Assembly (NCBI GenBank): GCA_003155565.1
Contig: PMDM01000044.1
Location: 7,907 to 15,609, forward strand
Source: Methylococcaceae bacterium
Lineage (GTDB): Bacteria; Pseudomonadota; Gammaproteobacteria; Methylococcales; Methylomonadaceae
DNA: 7,703 nucleotides
Direction of reading: 5' to 3'
Made by a program: the position numbers and the translations under genes. The notes beneath the pieces were generated by a model. The model saw nothing but the letters and a program-made list of their open reading frames with translations. It ran no database searches and was not told the DNA's origin. Below are positions 1 to 7,598 of the stretch, piece by piece. Positions within the stretch are counted from its first letter, which is position 1. Each line of letters begins with the position of its first letter.

Positions 1-22
1 GAGAACTTATTGAGATTGGTAT

Positions 23-51
23 AACACGTTGATTCCTTAAATCACGTTGTT
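23..51 (-). terminator. Weak hairpin just after the ligase stop codon
   Basis: AACA (23-26), CGT (27-29) and GATT (31-34) pair with TGTT (48-51), ACG (44-46) and AATC (40-43), leaving single T bulges on each side and a 5-base loop CCTTA. The stem overlaps the ligase stop codon (50-52). It is AT rich and no T tract follows on the minus strand, so termination here is doubtful. The same stretch can be read as a direct repeat of CACGTTG (26-32 and 43-49). Nothing else is recognisable between position 1 and the ligase stop. Confidence 0.2.
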
Positions 52-2011
52 AATTCAATAACGCTATATAGTCATTTTCGCTGATTACCTGAACGCCATT
101 TTCCCTGGCTGCATTGAGTTTTGTTGCGCCCACGTCAGTGCCCGTTACCAAAAAATCAGTTTTTCCTGTCACTGAGCTGCCTACTTTTGCACCTAAGCGT
201 TTGGCTTCTTTAATCATATCATCGCGTTTACCGTGCACCATCGTGCCGGTAAAAACAAGGGTTAAGCCGGCGATGGGGCTGGTTTTTTCTTGCTGTTCGG
301 TAATCAATGGCGTTTGGATGAGGCTGAAACCTAGTTGATAAATTTTCAGGAAATCGTCTTTAATCAATGCCAAACACTCGACTACTGCTGCGCCTGTTTT
401 TTCGGCAAAGCCTTCGATAAGGATGATGTCGTCTATGGTTAAGTTAAATATATCTAGCAGTCGATGATGTTGTAATAAGCGTTCGCAATTACCTAAGCCC
501 ATGCGGTAAATACCGAACGCGCCCAGGAAGCGCCAGTCTTCGATGGCTTCGGTTCGGCTGCGTCGGAGTTGGTCTAGCAAGTTTTTGGCAAGTTGGTTTT
601 TTCCGTCCTGGCTGCGAAAACCCATCTCAATTAATTGTTCTAACGTCAGTTGATAAACGGCATAGACGGAGTTAACACCACAAGCATGAAGTTTCTCGAT
701 GGTTTTCTCGCCAAAGCCGTCATTATTGGCGAGTGTCCTGAAAAAATGTTCGATGGTATTTTCAATCTGTGCGGGACATTGGCTGGTATTCAGGCAATAG
801 AGGTAATCGCTATCCCACACCAGCGCACTGCCGCAACTGGGACAATGTTCGGGGATTTGAGGTGGCTGCGGCGTTATCACTCGTTCAATTTTGGGGATGA
901 CCATGCCGCTACGGGTCAATTCGATCAATGTGCCTACGCCGATGCCAAGTTCTTTGACCATGCCGTAATGATGGGCGGTGGCACGGGAAATCATTGCGCC
1001 ACTTAAGCGGGTAGGTTCCAATTCAGCGACGGGGTTTACGCGCCCGGAACGTGAGGTTTGCGGTGTGACCCGTAATACTTTAACTTGGGCGGTTTCCGCA
1101 TTGCTCTTGTAGGCTATTTGCCAGCGGTGGTGATGGCGGGTTGCGCCTAAGTGTTGTTTGATGCGGTCATCGGTGACTTCAAAGACAACGCCATCAACAT
1201 CGTAATCGACCAAGGTGTGTACCTTGGCAACGATAGTTTCAAAATCTGCTTTGAGTTCTGCGGACGAACCTTGCCAGTCCGGCAGTTCGCAAAAGGGGTA
1301 AAACACGGCGGCATGATTTTGTATAGCTTCCAAGGCATGAGGTTCCAAATCCTTTTCTTTGATGACACTGGCCTGGAAGTTTCGGGCATTTTCAAATGTA
1401 TCGGCCAGATGGGTATTGAAATACGTTTGGTTGACGACGATTTCACCAGCACCCAGCCCACGTTTGCCACTGCCACCGACAATCATGCCGCGCTCGAACA
1501 CGCGGGTTATATCCGTGCCTTTGCGACCATCACCACGGGTGTAAAACACCTGACCATCGTCGAATGCGGCGAAACCGTCCAACTTGGGCGTTGCCCGGAA
1601 TATCAAGGTTTCTAGGTCAATTTCCAATTCTGTTGCGGCTTTTTCAATATTAGTCAGCCATTTCTCGATACTGTTTTTGGTGTAGGATTTTTCGGTGGAA
1701 AGCATTCGCTGCGGTAAGGTAACCGTTTTACCAGCAAACGCCTTTTCCGCTTCCACTGCATGTAGGTAAGGGTGGTCGGGATTTCGTCTTTCCAATTCAG
1801 ACAGAAAGACCGAATCATAGACCTTATCAGGAATAAGCGGTTCACCGCTACGGTATAAGGCGTTGCAGATGTGCAGGAATGCCAACAGTTCTTCATCAGC
1901 CAAATCACTGGCTTGCGTTTGTCTGGCTATTGCTTCTATTTTTTCTGGATGTGCGCTAAGTGATGCTTGCTTTGATTCCCTGAGAATTCCCAGTTGGGCA
2001 GCGCTAAGCAT
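50..2011 (-). CDS. ligA: Divergent NAD+-dependent DNA ligase (LigA family), full length
   Basis: This gene encodes a 653-residue protein with LigA architecture (E. coli LigA is 671). LigA seals DNA nicks in the cytoplasm using NAD+, through a lysyl-AMP intermediate. Visible in order: an Ia-like region at about 45-125, with D62, Y65 and D66 matching the NMN-binding D-x2-Y-D; the adenylation motif KLDG with nucleophile K143; RGDG at 159-162; motif III GE with E190; motif IV DGVV at 273-276; K302 in the RW-x4-K motif; an OB domain at about 308-380; a zinc site at C390, C393, C406 and C412; HhH repeats at about 425-560; and a BRCT domain at about 578-653. Key residues depart from the family: Glu before PKLDG is T141, Lys after DGVV is E278, the PMLSL motif reads RMLST, GRTG reads SRSG, and GDVIP reads GMVIP. 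The start lies 7 bases after the zipA stop, in the usual smc-zipA-ligA order. No frameshift or stop is seen. It is clearly a ligase homologue; activity and cofactor choice are uncertain. Confidence 0.88.
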   Translation of the reverse strand: MLSAAQLGILRESKQASLSAHPEKIEAIARQTQASDLADEELLAFLHICNALYRSGEPLIPDKVYDSVFLSELERRNPDHPYLHAVEAEKAFAGKTVTLPQRMLSTEKSYTKNSIEKWLTNIEKAATELEIDLETLIFRATPKLDGFAAFDDGQVFYTRGDGRKGTDITRVFERGMIVGGSGKRGLGAGEIVVNQTYFNTHLADTFENARNFQASVIKEKDLEPHALEAIQNHAAVFYPFCELPDWQGSSAELKADFETIVAKVHTLVDYDVDGVVFEVTDDRIKQHLGATRHHHRWQIAYKSNAETAQVKVLRVTPQTSRSGRVNPVAELEPTRLSGAMISRATAHHYGMVKELGIGVGTLIELTRSGMVIPKIERVITPQPPQIPEHCPSCGSALVWDSDYLYCLNTSQCPAQIENTIEHFFRTLANNDGFGEKTIEKLHACGVNSVYAVYQLTLEQLIEMGFRSQDGKNQLAKNLLDQLRRSRTEAIEDWRFLGAFGIYRMGLGNCERLLQHHRLLDIFNLTIDDIILIEGFAEKTGAAVVECLALIKDDFLKIYQLGFSLIQTPLITEQQEKTSPIAGLTLVFTGTMVHGKRDDMIKEAKRLGAKVGSSVTGKTDFLVTGTDVGATKLNAARENGVQVISENDYIALLN

Positions 2012-2018
2012 CGGCTCG

Positions 2019-2735
2019 TTATAGGCTTAATAGGATTGCCTGGATAGTCGCTTCGGTGAGTGGCTGCCGTTGGTGATCCCAGATAACGCCATCCAGTTCT
2101 TTTGCCACTGTTTTTATGGTGTCTACAAAATCTTCAAATACGGTTTGGGCATCTTCCAAATCCCTATGCTGGAGATAAAACACGATGCCAGGGCAATTAA
2201 ATGCCATCAGGTCTTCAACTTCTGGGAAAGTGCCGGGTTCAACCATGCAGGCAACACCAAAATCGACATCGCCGTGTTTGTTGATCCTTTCATACACCTT
2301 CAAATCGCCGTATTCAAGCCCCACCATTTGGAACGCAAGAACCAGATTGACACCATTAAAGCCTTCGTCAGCATTGGCTACGACACCAAACTGGATAATG
2401 TCCGGAATGGCAAGCCGCGAGTCGGGTTCCATGTCATCATCATCGAAGTCTTTGTTGAAGCCTTCATTGAAGCCATTATCCCAATCGGATTCTTCTTCCT
2501 CATCGAGCGTGTGCTTTGCTGCTCCCATCGGAATGATGTCAAAGTCGTCATTTTCAGGGTGGATTTTTAGCGATGGATCAATAGCGGTAGAAGAAGTACC
2601 GATGACCTGTTCATTTGTAAAAACGTCCGGATCCTGCTCTTCTCTTTGCCCTTTTATATAGCTCCACAAAATCATGCCGATAATGACCAGCAAGCCAGTG
2701 GCTATGATGACTATTCTTAAGAGTTCTTTATCCAT
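2019..2735 (-). CDS. zipA: Cell division protein ZipA
   Basis: ZipA is an inner-membrane protein that binds the C-terminal tail of FtsZ, anchoring and stabilising the Z ring early in septation. The 238-residue product has one N-terminal membrane segment at about residues 7-27, followed by a basic patch (K28 to R31), which fits N-out, C-in topology. A linker runs from about 32 to 108. The globular ZipA C-terminal domain spans about 110-238 and has the family's recognisable stretches GDLKVYER (143-150), MVEPGTFP (164-171) and an ending with DHQRQPLT (220-227). It is shorter than E. coli ZipA (328 residues). The difference lies in the linker, which is not proline/glutamine rich but strongly acidic: 15 of the 28 residues from 78 to 105 are Asp or Glu. 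The start codon abuts the smc stop codon (TAAATG), so translation is probably coupled to smc. The ligase gene follows after 7 bases. Confidence 0.93.
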   Translation of the reverse strand: MDKELLRIVIIATGLLVIIGMILWSYIKGQREEQDPDVFTNEQVIGTSSTAIDPSLKIHPENDDFDIIPMGAAKHTLDEEEESDWDNGFNEGFNKDFDDDDMEPDSRLAIPDIIQFGVVANADEGFNGVNLVLAFQMVGLEYGDLKVYERINKHGDVDFGVACMVEPGTFPEVEDLMAFNCPGIVFYLQHRDLEDAQTVFEDFVDTIKTVAKELDGVIWDHQRQPLTEATIQAILLSL

Positions 2736-5700
2736 TTAGTGTTCCGCCAGACTAACTGCTTCATCAATATCAACCGCTACCATCCGGGACACACCGGGTT
2801 CTTTCATGGTAACACCTGCGAGCTGCTTTGCAATTTCCATAGTGACTTTATTATGGGAAATATACAAGAATTGTATGGATTCTGACATATCTTCCACCAT
2901 TTGTGAAAATCGGACAACATTAGCATCATCCAGTGGCGCATCGACTTCATCGAGCAAACAAAAAGGCGCTGGATTCAGCTCAAAAATCGAAAACACCAAC
3001 GCGACCGCTGTTAATGCTTTTTCACCACCCGATAGCAAATGAATGGAGCTATTGCGTTTACCGGGCGGCCTGGCAATGATATTTACGCCCGATTCCAGTA
3101 AGTCGTCTTCAGTCAATTGCAGATAAGCTTGTCCACCGCCAAATAATTTTGGAAATTTTTCTTGCAAACCAGCGTTAATTTTATCGAAAGTTTCTTGAAA
3201 ACGCAGCTTACTTTCTTTATCAATTTTGCTGATGGCTTGATCTAAGGTGTTCAGGGCTTCCGTCAGGTCGGCATGTTGTTCGTTGAGAAAATTCATGCGC
3301 TCGGATTGCGCTTGGAATTCCTCGATAGCGGTCAGGTTAATCGTGCCCAAGCGTTCAATTTGTCCGGTCAGCTCATCAACTTTACGTTTCCAGATGGGTT
3401 CTTCGGCATCTTCAGGTAAGGTAAGGAGTACGTCTTCGGCATTGGCATCAACTTCTTTAAGCTGCTCGTTGACGGTTTGCTGGCGGACTATACTCTCTTG
3501 CAATTCCATACGAATGGCATACAAAACCTCTTTTTGTTTCTCCAAACCCCTTTCTACACGAGCCTGTTGTTCCGATAATTGCGCTATTTGCGCTTCGATT
3601 TCTTCCAGTAACTGGCGTTGCGTTTTCAGTTGCGTTTCCAAAGCTTGCTTATCGCTCGAAAGTTGTTCAAGCTGCTTCTTTTCGCCGTCAATGGGGGCTA
3701 AGGTTTGCTGTAGCTTGTCTTTAAGTTCCGCAATGCGGTTTAACGACTGCTGTTGTTGCAGTTGCAAGCGTTCAATCTGCTTTCCGGTCAATGTTTCTGA
3801 TGACCGTAACGATTCAAGTTGCGCCTTAATGCTATAAACCTGCTGTCTGGCTTCGTTGGCGGATTGCTCTGCTTGATGCAACTGACCTTGCAACTCCTGA
3901 TTTAATCCTTCCAGGTTTTGCCGGTTGTCTTCCTGTTGTACGACTACGGTTTCTGCTTCGCTCAATAACGATTTAGCCGCTGCTAGTTTTTCAGCATTTT
4001 CTGATAATTCGTCAATAATATGGCTTTGTTCATTGTTGATATGCTCTAAGCGGCGCTGTTGCTGTTCAAGACGCGCTGAAAAAGCACTGGCTCCTGCCTG
4101 TTTTTGCGAGAGTTCTGTGCCCAATACATTATGTCGCTGTTGAATGGATTCGCGGTTGCTTTCGACTTCTTTCAGGCGCTGTTCGGCGGTCTGTGTGTGG
4201 TCTTCAACAGTTTCGATAGCGATGTGTAACTCTTCCTGCCGTTGTTTGAGCGAACATATTTCTTTTTCCCGTCGCAACACGCCGGATTTACTGTCTTTGT
4301 TATTCTTGACGCTTACCCAGCCATGCCCAAACCAAGTGCCATCTTGAGTGATGACCGATTCATAAGGTTTAAGCTGCAAAGCTAATATTCTGGCTGATTC
4401 GATATTCTCCGCGCAATAAATACCGGAGAGCAACGAGCTTAAGTCCCACGGGGCACTAAGCTTATCTATCAGGCGAATAAACGAATTCGACGATTCATTG
4501 AAAACTTTAGTGCCAGTTTCGAATAAGGTTAACGAGCTGTCGTGCAGTTGATGCAGTTCGGGTATGAATGCCTCGGCATTATCGGTGCATATCGCTTCCA
4601 AGTTACTGCCCAAGACAGTTTCAACCGCATTTTCCCAACCAGGGGAAACTTCCAGGAATTCCGCTAAACGCTGGTTGTTAGCTAAGCCCATCTGATCCAA
4701 CCAATCGCCCAGCTTCTTGTTATCCTTACCCATCGCATGTTGTTGCAATAGTTCCAAGGAGGTAATTTTGCCTTTGACATGCTGTATTTCAGAGCGATGG
4801 GTATGCAATTCATTTTGAGATTGCTTGACCTGTTCGCGTAAGTCTTGAATTTGTTGCCGATGTTGTTCAAGTTGCTCGTGAAAATCAGCACGTTGGGTTT
4901 CAATGATGTCGATGGCTGTGGTTAACGATTCGATCTCGCTTTGAAACTCGTTGGCAGATAACTCGCTGCTTTCACTGTGCAATTTGTCCATGCGAACTTG
5001 CAACTGCTGGTTTAAGCTATCCAACTGGCTGATTTTTACCCGCTGAATTTCCGCTTGTTCCCTGAATTTAGAGCTTTCCGTGCGGTAAGTTTCCCACTGC
5101 TCTTGCCAAGTGCTTTTTTGCTGTTGGTATTCACGGTAAAGCTGCGTAGTTTCCTGTTCGCGCTCATCGGAAGTTTCTAGCGTAGCTTCTGTTTCCAGAA
5201 TAGACTGTTTAATGGTTTCCAAAGCCAGTAGATCAGTCTCTATTTCGTTGCGGGAGGTGTCTGCCTGCTCTTGGGAACGTTTAATTTCCTGCAAGGCTTC
5301 TTCGTGACTGGTTTCAGTGTATTTGATGGTCTGCTCAAGGCTGCTGACCTCTGCAACTGCCGTATAGTAATCGGCCTGAATTTTGTCTAAAGCTTGCTGC
5401 TGGGTTTTGTAAGCACCGCGCTTGGTCTCGATTGTCGTGTTCAGGTCACGCAGTTGCTCAAACAAACGGTTATGCTCCAACGCCACGCCTTGCAACTTGG
5501 CTTCCATGTCCTGGGCGGCTTGGTGATAGATATTCCAGCGCATGGCCAGCAATTCCAGCTTGAATTGGCGTTCCTGCTTTTTCAGTTCGGTATATTTTTC
5601 GGCTTTTTCGGCCTGTTTTTGCAGATGCTTGATTTGCTTATCGACTTCATCACGCAAGTCATCCAGGCGTTCCAGGTTTTCCCGCGTGTGCTTCATGCGG

Positions 5701-6245
5701 GTTTCGGTTTCACTGCGGCGTTCCTTGTATTTGGAGATACCCGCCGCTTCTTCAATATGGACGCGCAATTCATCCGGCTTGGCTTCCACCATTCTAGAGA
5801 TCGTGCCTTGCTCGATAATAGCGTAACTTCTGGAACCTAAACCCGTACCCAAAAATATATCGGTAATATCTTTGCGGCGGCATCTTGCGCCGTTCAGGAG
5901 ATATAAGGACTGACCATCACGGCTGACCTGACGTTTGATAGCAATGCTGTTGTAATGGGCATACTCACCGCCAATCTTGCCTTCGCTATTATCGAAGACC
6001 AATTCTACCGATGCTGTGCTTACTGGTTTGCGGGTGGATGAGCCGTTAAAGATCACATCCGCCATACTGCCGCCGCGCAAATGCTTGGCCGAACTTTCGC
6101 CCATTACCCAACGTATCGCGTCGATGATGTTGGATTTACCGCAACCATTGGGCCCGACGATAGCCGTCAGGTTGCCATGAATGGGTATGACCGTTGGATC
6201 AACGAAGGACTTAAAGCCTGAAAGTTTGATTTTTTCCAGTTTCAT
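2736..6245 (-). CDS. smc: Chromosome segregation/condensin ATPase Smc
   Basis: This is the structural maintenance of chromosomes ATPase, which dimerises and works with ScpA and ScpB to organise and segregate the nucleoid. The 1169-residue length is normal for bacterial Smc. The N-terminal head holds Walker A GPNGCGKSN (31-39) and the Q-loop glutamine Q146 in IIEQG. A long Gln/Glu/Lys-rich coiled coil runs from about 170 to 505. The hinge spans about 505-655, and the returning coiled coil runs to about 1000. The C-terminal head carries the ABC signature LLSGGEK (from 1070), Walker B ending in LLDE (D1099, E1100), the D-loop APLDD, and a switch histidine H1131 in YISHNK. It is the first gene of the minus-strand block and is transcribed away from queF. 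A weak AAGGGA lies about 14 bases upstream of the ATG, so the ribosome site is not well placed. Having Smc rather than MukB fits a non-enteric gammaproteobacterium. Confidence 0.97.
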   Translation of the reverse strand: MKLEKIKLSGFKSFVDPTVIPIHGNLTAIVGPNGCGKSNIIDAIRWVMGESSAKHLRGGSMADVIFNGSSTRKPVSTASVELVFDNSEGKIGGEYAHYNSIAIKRQVSRDGQSLYLLNGARCRRKDITDIFLGTGLGSRSYAIIEQGTISRMVEAKPDELRVHIEEAAGISKYKERRSETETRMKHTRENLERLDDLRDEVDKQIKHLQKQAEKAEKYTELKKQERQFKLELLAMRWNIYHQAAQDMEAKLQGVALEHNRLFEQLRDLNTTIETKRGAYKTQQQALDKIQADYYTAVAEVSSLEQTIKYTETSHEEALQEIKRSQEQADTSRNEIETDLLALETIKQSILETEATLETSDEREQETTQLYREYQQQKSTWQEQWETYRTESSKFREQAEIQRVKISQLDSLNQQLQVRMDKLHSESSELSANEFQSEIESLTTAIDIIETQRADFHEQLEQHRQQIQDLREQVKQSQNELHTHRSEIQHVKGKITSLELLQQHAMGKDNKKLGDWLDQMGLANNQRLAEFLEVSPGWENAVETVLGSNLEAICTDNAEAFIPELHQLHDSSLTLFETGTKVFNESSNSFIRLIDKLSAPWDLSSLLSGIYCAENIESARILALQLKPYESVITQDGTWFGHGWVSVKNNKDSKSGVLRREKEICSLKQRQEELHIAIETVEDHTQTAEQRLKEVESNRESIQQRHNVLGTELSQKQAGASAFSARLEQQQRRLEHINNEQSHIIDELSENAEKLAAAKSLLSEAETVVVQQEDNRQNLEGLNQELQGQLHQAEQSANEARQQVYSIKAQLESLRSSETLTGKQIERLQLQQQQSLNRIAELKDKLQQTLAPIDGEKKQLEQLSSDKQALETQLKTQRQLLEEIEAQIAQLSEQQARVERGLEKQKEVLYAIRMELQESIVRQQTVNEQLKEVDANAEDVLLTLPEDAEEPIWKRKVDELTGQIERLGTINLTAIEEFQAQSERMNFLNEQHADLTEALNTLDQAISKIDKESKLRFQETFDKINAGLQEKFPKLFGGGQAYLQLTEDDLLESGVNIIARPPGKRNSSIHLLSGGEKALTAVALVFSIFELNPAPFCLLDEVDAPLDDANVVRFSQMVEDMSESIQFLYISHNKVTMEIAKQLAGVTMKEPGVSRMVAVDIDEAVSLAEH

Positions 6246-6314
6246 AACTGGTAGAATAGTCCCTTAATTGAATGAAACTTATAGAATAAGATAAGCGCAG
6301 TATTATTAACGATT
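6246..6314. promoter_or_regulatory. Divergent intergenic region between smc and queF, presumed to hold both promoters
   Basis: These 69 bases are the only non-coding sequence from which both blocks can start, and they are AT rich. On the plus strand, TAGAAT at 6282-6287 is one base from the sigma-70 -10 consensus and would start transcription about 20 bases before queF. I see no convincing -35 at the right distance. TAGAATA occurs twice, at 6252-6258 and 6282-6288. On the minus strand, TATAAG (complement of 6278-6283) could serve smc, again with a poor -35. The two candidate -10 elements overlap, which would make the promoters compete. No Shine-Dalgarno sequence is evident before queF. The region's role is inferred from position; the individual hexamers are weak. 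Confidence 0.35.
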
Positions 6315-6704
6315 ATGACTACAAAACCAAGTAAAGACCTGGAAACTTTCCCCAACCCGCAGCCAGGCCGGGATTATACGATACGGATTACCATTCCTGA
6401 ATTTACTTGCCTGTGCCCGAAGACCGGGCAGCCGGATTTCGCCACAATCACCATCGAATATGTTCCAGCCAGCTTATGCGTGGAGCTTAAGGCACTCAAA
6501 TTGTATATGTGGTCGTTCCGTGACCAGGGCGCATTTCACGAAGCCGTTACTAACGAAATGCTTAACCATATCGTCAAAGCTATTGCCCCTAACTTTATGC
6601 GGATTCGCGCTGAATTTAATGTGCGCGGCGGCATTTACACCACCGTGATCGCCGAGCATAAGAATCCTGCCTGGAAAGCGCCGGATTTAGTCAATCTTCC
6701 CTAA
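6315..6704 (+). CDS. queF: NADPH-dependent 7-cyano-7-deazaguanine (preQ0) reductase QueF, short type
   Basis: QueF reduces the nitrile of preQ0 to the aminomethyl group of preQ1 with two NADPH, the last free-base step before the queuine precursor is inserted into tRNA (queuosine pathway, cytoplasm). The 129-residue protein is the short, single-domain (B. subtilis-like, YkvM) form rather than the longer two-domain E. coli form. C34 in CPKTGQPDF is the nucleophile that forms the thioimide with preQ0, and D41 is the conserved acid. The QueF motif reads [10 protein letters not shown] (57-66), with alanine at the position often occupied by serine. FHE at 74-76 supplies the conserved His and Glu for substrate binding. 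The ATG at 6315 gives a normal-length N terminus but has no clear ribosome site. psd follows on the same strand after 20 bases, so the two are probably cotranscribed, although no metabolic link is known. Confidence 0.95.
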   Translation: MTTKPSKDLETFPNPQPGRDYTIRITIPEFTCLCPKTGQPDFATITIEYVPASLCVELKALKLYMWSFRDQGAFHEAVTNEMLNHIVKAIAPNFMRIRAEFNVRGGIYTTVIAEHKNPAWKAPDLVNLP

Positions 6705-6724
6705 TTTTTCTACCGAAATAATCC

Positions 6725-7585
6725 ATGAACTTCAAAGACGCACTGACCACCTTGCCGCAATACATTTTGCCACAGCATACCTTATCCAAGTTGATGAGCA
6801 CTATTACGCATTCGGAAAACAAAGCCCTCAAGAACTGGTGTATCACCACTATTATCAAGCATTATGGCGTAAACATGGACGAGGCGCAGGAACAAAACCT
6901 AGATGCGTTCAAGAGCTTCAACCATTTTTTTACCCGTGAGCTAAAGCCGGAAGCTAGGCCCTTAACCACGGAAAAAAACGCCGTCGCTTGTCCTGCCGAT
7001 GGTTCCGTCAGTCAAGCGGGCAACATCACAGACGGCAAAATTTTTCAAGCCAAAGGCATGTCATTTTCTACTGTAGATTTGTTAGGCGGCGATGCCGAAC
7101 GTGCCAAGCCTTTTGAAGACGGCGTATTTACGACGATTTACCTGTCGCCAAAAGACTACCACCGCCTACACATGCCGCTAACAGGTACGTTAAAGGAAAT
7201 GGTGCATATTCCAGGCAAGTTGTTCAGCGTAAACACCGCAACTACCCGCTCCGTACCCGGCTTGTTTGCACGGAATGAACGGGTTGCCGCCATTTTTGAT
7301 ACCGAGGCAGGGCCAATGGCATTGGTACTGGTGGGCGCTATTTTTGTTTCGAGCATTGAAACCGTCTGGCATGGCGTAGTCACCCCGCCTAGCGCCCCTT
7401 CTGTGGGAACTTGGTACTATCCAAAAAATCCCCCTACGTTGAAAATGGGTGAAGAAATGGGGCGCTTCAATATGGGTTCTACGGTTATCGTCTTGTTTGG
7501 CAAAAATAAGGTCCAGTGGGAAAGCGAATTTAAGGCTGACCAATTGGTGAAACTTGGGAAGATGGTTGGCAAAGTACTTGTTTAA
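6725..7585 (+). CDS. psd: Phosphatidylserine decarboxylase proenzyme
   Basis: Psd converts phosphatidylserine to phosphatidylethanolamine at the inner membrane, the final step in making the main phospholipid of most gammaproteobacteria. The 286-residue proenzyme is at the short end of the bacterial type I family (E. coli 322). The self-processing site is MGST at 250-253: cleavage between G251 and S252 would leave a beta chain of 251 residues and an alpha chain of 35 residues capped by a pyruvoyl group derived from S252. The self-cleavage triad matches D92 (in PADG), H149 and S252. H146 in YHRLHMP corresponds to the histidine needed for decarboxylation. The N-terminal region includes FNHFFTREL (65-73), typical of the family and part of its membrane-associated face. 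The gene starts 20 bases after queF with no strong ribosome site. The product ends with the usual short basic tail, and the frame is intact. Confidence 0.96.
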   Translation: MNFKDALTTLPQYILPQHTLSKLMSTITHSENKALKNWCITTIIKHYGVNMDEAQEQNLDAFKSFNHFFTRELKPEARPLTTEKNAVACPADGSVSQAGNITDGKIFQAKGMSFSTVDLLGGDAERAKPFEDGVFTTIYLSPKDYHRLHMPLTGTLKEMVHIPGKLFSVNTATTRSVPGLFARNERVAAIFDTEAGPMALVLVGAIFVSSIETVWHGVVTPPSAPSVGTWYYPKNPPTLKMGEEMGRFNMGSTVIVLFGKNKVQWESEFKADQLVKLGKMVGKVLV

Positions 7586-7598
7586 TGGTTTTATAAGA

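Noticed and set aside
1151..1615. A 154-codon open frame on the plus strand opposite the ligase gene
   Set aside because: It lies wholly inside the well-supported ligase gene, and its product has no recognisable motif; it is a shadow frame.
50..2011. LigB-type ligase or a pseudogene
   Set aside because: LigB lacks the zinc finger and BRCT domain, both present here, and the reading frame is intact with the catalytic lysine, so neither label fits.
2070..2570. A 166-codon open frame on the plus strand opposite zipA
   Set aside because: ZipA's membrane segment and C-terminal domain on the other strand fully explain this sequence, and the antisense product shows no family features.
3247..3837. 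A 196-codon Ser/Cys-rich open frame opposite smc
   Set aside because: The odd Ser/Cys composition is what the reverse complement of Gln/Glu/Leu-rich coiled-coil codons gives; no independent evidence for a gene.
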